Source: an uncultured Spirochaetaceae bacterium (lineage in GTDB: Bacteria; Spirochaetota; Spirochaetia; SZUA-6; Bin103). From it: a stretch of DNA of 15,862 bases. This document shows positions 14,125-15,862 of the stretch, in pieces (positions within the stretch are counted from its first letter, which is position 1; each line of letters starts with the position of its first letter). Below the pieces are notes generated by a model, which had not been told where the DNA came from, did no database searches, and saw nothing but the letters and a program-made list of their open reading frames with translations. The stretch is taken from contig CAJWOB010000019.1 of assembly GCA_913043885.1 (NCBI GenBank), positions 1 to 15,862 on the forward strand, read 5' to 3'. A program made the translations under genes and the position numbers.

Positions 14125-14923
14125 CGCCGAGGCGCGTAAGCGCTACAGCGAGCGCATCAAGGAGTATCAGGCAGAGATCAAGCGGGTGAGCGACCACGAG
14201 GCCGAGGTGCGCAACCAGCTTTCTGCCGATGCCGGCGGCCATTCCCTGCGTGTGGATCTGGCACAAGACTGCCTGGACCTCGTCTCCTACTACATCCTCA
14301 TGAACGCCCTCTCGGTAGCGCTGCTGGGCGTCAAGAACGAGAGCTACCTGAAAGAAGGCCATAAACGGATCTACAAGGCGATTATCTACGTCGAGGAAGC
14401 GGTCTCTCCCCTCATAGACGTGCCCTTCTCCGAATACGAGGAAGGGGTGCTCGCCCTCGGCGAGCTCGACGACCGCAGTCGCTACGGCTTCCTGCGCAAG
14501 CTTGGCTTCTCAATCGATGCGATCCAGGACGGCTACGGCAGCAACAGCAAGTGGAAGTGGTCGTTCGTCGAGATCGAGGGACGGTACGCCGTGTTGGCCA
14601 AGAACATGCTCAACCTCAAGACCTTCGTAGCCGGGATGGATCCTCGGGTAGACGGCTACGAGGAGCGCAGCGGGCACATGGCACTGTGCAAGGAGCTACT
14701 CCAGAACGCGGCGGATCGCTATCGCGAGAAGTATGAGCTCTCCACATTACAGCTCGACGACATGAAGCTGGCGATCAGCTACCTCGGCGCGCTGAAGCGC
14801 CTGCACACGCTCATCGGCGAGGACGACGGCGGCGACGTCGTCGCCAAGAAGATCGACGCGTGGAAGACGAAGATGGAAGCGGACGAGCGGAAGACCAAGG
14901 AGAGAGCGAAGGGCAAAGCATAG
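14114..14923 (+). CDS. conserved-looking cytoplasmic helical protein, unknown function
   Basis: A 269-residue protein that I cannot assign to a named family. It has no signal peptide or membrane helix. Residues 1-45 form a charged helix with heptad-like spacing (ARKRYSERIKEYQAEIKRVSDHEAEV). The middle contains LVSYYILMNALSVALLGVKNESYLKEGHKRIYKAIIYVEEAV, then LRKLGFSIDAIQDGYG followed by SKWKWSFVEIEGRYAVLAKN. The end is a Lys-rich tail (KKIDAWKTKMEADERKTKERAKGKA). It is translated across the recN stop (11-bp overlap; GGTAGG lies 4 nt upstream of ATG). The context suggests a conserved partner of the recN operon; I recall a similar gene next to recN in spirochaetes, but not securely. Confidence 0.8.
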   Translation: MKVSAEARKRYSERIKEYQAEIKRVSDHEAEVRNQLSADAGGHSLRVDLAQDCLDLVSYYILMNALSVALLGVKNESYLKEGHKRIYKAIIYVEEAVSPLIDVPFSEYEEGVLALGELDDRSRYGFLRKLGFSIDAIQDGYGSNSKWKWSFVEIEGRYAVLAKNMLNLKTFVAGMDPRVDGYEERSGHMALCKELLQNAADRYREKYELSTLQLDDMKLAISYLGALKRLHTLIGEDDGGDVVAKKIDAWKTKMEADERKTKERAKGKA

Positions 14924-15862
14924 TGCCTGCACGCCGCCGCCTGTCCTCCATCGTCGCCGGTGTCGCCGCGGGCATAGTGCTGTTGCTTCTCCTACCCCGT
15001 CCCGCCGGTCGAGAGCCGCGGCTGCTGCCCCGATGGGCGGTCGACGTACCCACCGCCGCCACCGTCGGCACAGCACTAGCCGATTCGGCCGAGCCCGGAC
15101 TGCCCTTTCAGCTTCCCGGCCACATCGGCTATGTGTCTGCGGCCGGCGACGTCCTCTTTCAGGAGTCGGTCCTGTATGGCGCCAGCGTCGGGCGCGACCA
15201 CTTCATCAACTACTCTCGCGTCAGCGCGAACCTGGCCGTGCGCGACCCGCGGGGCGGCCTGGTGGCCGGCGTGGTTACCGATGGCTATCCGGTGCTGTCG
15301 CCGGACGGCGCGTGGTTCGTCGCTATCGTCGCCACCGGCCTCGACCTGTTCGCTCACCGCAGTCTCGATGGCCAGCCGCTGTGGCGTGCCAACTTGTCGG
15401 CGCCGATCACCTGCATCAGCATGGCCGCCGACCACGTTCTGCTGGGCATGGCCGACGGTGGCCTGCAGCTATTCGACCGTGACGGTAGCCGTCGTGAGCG
15501 GCTGCAACTAAGCGGCGGAGCGGTGGACGTGGTGGTCGGCTGCAGCAGCGATGGGGGTGGTCGGGGTGCGGCGGTCTCAGGCTTGCGACCACAGCAGCTC
15601 TTCGTGTTGGACACCGAACCGGAGCTGCGCATTACCAGTCGCTTCGAGCTAGCCAGCGATCACCGTCGCGAGGTGCCGCTGGCGCTGATACCGGGCACGC
15701 AGCTGATCCTTACTGCCGCGTCTACCGGCACGCTGGTCGTGGACGTGCAGCGCGGCCACAGCGATGTGATCGGCGTCAGTGCGCCCCGTCAGTTCGTTTC
15801 GCTGCACCGCGACGCTTCGGGCGTCCCGCTGATCGGCGGGTCGCTGTTTGCGGTGGCCGGCG
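14923..15862 (+). CDS. membrane-anchored beta-propeller (WD40/quinoprotein-like) protein, partial
   Basis: The frame is open from GTG 14923 to the right edge (313 residues, no stop). The N-terminus is basic (MPARRR) followed by a hydrophobic helix of about 15 residues ending in LLLLLP, so a type II anchor or uncleaved signal is likely and the rest extracytoplasmic. The body repeats propeller-blade patterns: DGYPVLSPDGAWFVAIVAT, LFAHRSLDGQPLWRANLSAP, ITCISMAADHVLLGMADGGL, QLFDRDGSRR, and PQQLFVLDTEPELRI. These resemble WD40/PQQ-like blades that read value, show and call. GTG shares its G with the previous TAG stop (1-bp overlap). Periplasmic propellers often scaffold proteins or cell-wall interactions; the ligand is unknown. 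Confidence 0.75.
   Translation, partial: MPARRRLSSIVAGVAAGIVLLLLLPRPAGREPRLLPRWAVDVPTAATVGTALADSAEPGLPFQLPGHIGYVSAAGDVLFQESVLYGASVGRDHFINYSRVSANLAVRDPRGGLVAGVVTDGYPVLSPDGAWFVAIVATGLDLFAHRSLDGQPLWRANLSAPITCISMAADHVLLGMADGGLQLFDRDGSRRERLQLSGGAVDVVVGCSSDGGGRGAAVSGLRPQQLFVLDTEPELRITSRFELASDHRREVPLALIPGTQLILTAASTGTLVVDVQRGHSDVIGVSAPRQFVSLHRDASGVPLIGGSLFAVAG

Overview
The window is about 15.9 kb of gene-dense, high-GC bacterial chromosome with short intergenic gaps. It shows no insertion sequence, phage gene, CRISPR array or rRNA operon. The content is mostly housekeeping with some less familiar genes mixed in. A lipobox lipoprotein built of TPR-like repeats, a Pcm-type repair methyltransferase and an insert-lacking (archaeal/Thermotoga-type) S-adenosylhomocysteinase fit a Gram-negative-type cell. 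The string NAD kinase - RecN - conserved protein - anchored beta-propeller, and the overall flavour, make me favour a GC-rich free-living spirochaete. That assignment is an inference from memory, not proven here.

Left block, minus strand (5048 down to 1): gnd (6-phosphogluconate dehydrogenase), an SDR of the D-mannonate/fructuronate oxidoreductase type, a LarA-family nickel-pincer racemase/epimerase homologue, a HAD-family protein, and a PlsC acyltransferase cut by the window edge. Junctions are tight (a 4-bp ATGA overlap, 1-nt gaps, one 19-nt gap), so this reads as one operon. The first three genes suggest sugar-acid metabolism in which the LarA homologue could interconvert mannonate and gluconate. 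Facing away from gnd is a TPR lipoprotein gene (5219-6184).

Middle block, minus strand (8393 down to 6225): ahcY, an 84-residue protein with 11 cysteines, and adk with a four-cysteine zinc LID. The genes are 1 nt apart or overlap by 4 bp, and ahcY and adk both act in adenine-nucleotide metabolism. The lipoprotein and adk are convergent across a GC-rich hairpin. On the plus strand follow a small coiled-coil protein (8502), a tRNA-Ile(GAT) with a good sigma70-like promoter, an orphan ribbon-helix-helix protein and a protein-L-isoaspartate methyltransferase.

Right block, plus strand: a DegT-fold protein with an Arg/Gly-rich N-terminal tail and Arg in place of the PLP-binding lysine. After a 94-nt gap come nadK, recN, a 269-residue unrecognised protein and a membrane-anchored beta-propeller protein cut by the right edge. 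The last four overlap by 8, 11 and 1 bp.

The points most worth following up are the possible nickel-pincer sugar-acid epimerase pathway, the DegT-fold pseudoenzyme behind a G8 tract, the cysteine-rich protein between ahcY and adk, and three promoter-like sites so close to start codons that the transcripts may be almost leaderless. No stretch longer than about 200 nt lacks a gene.
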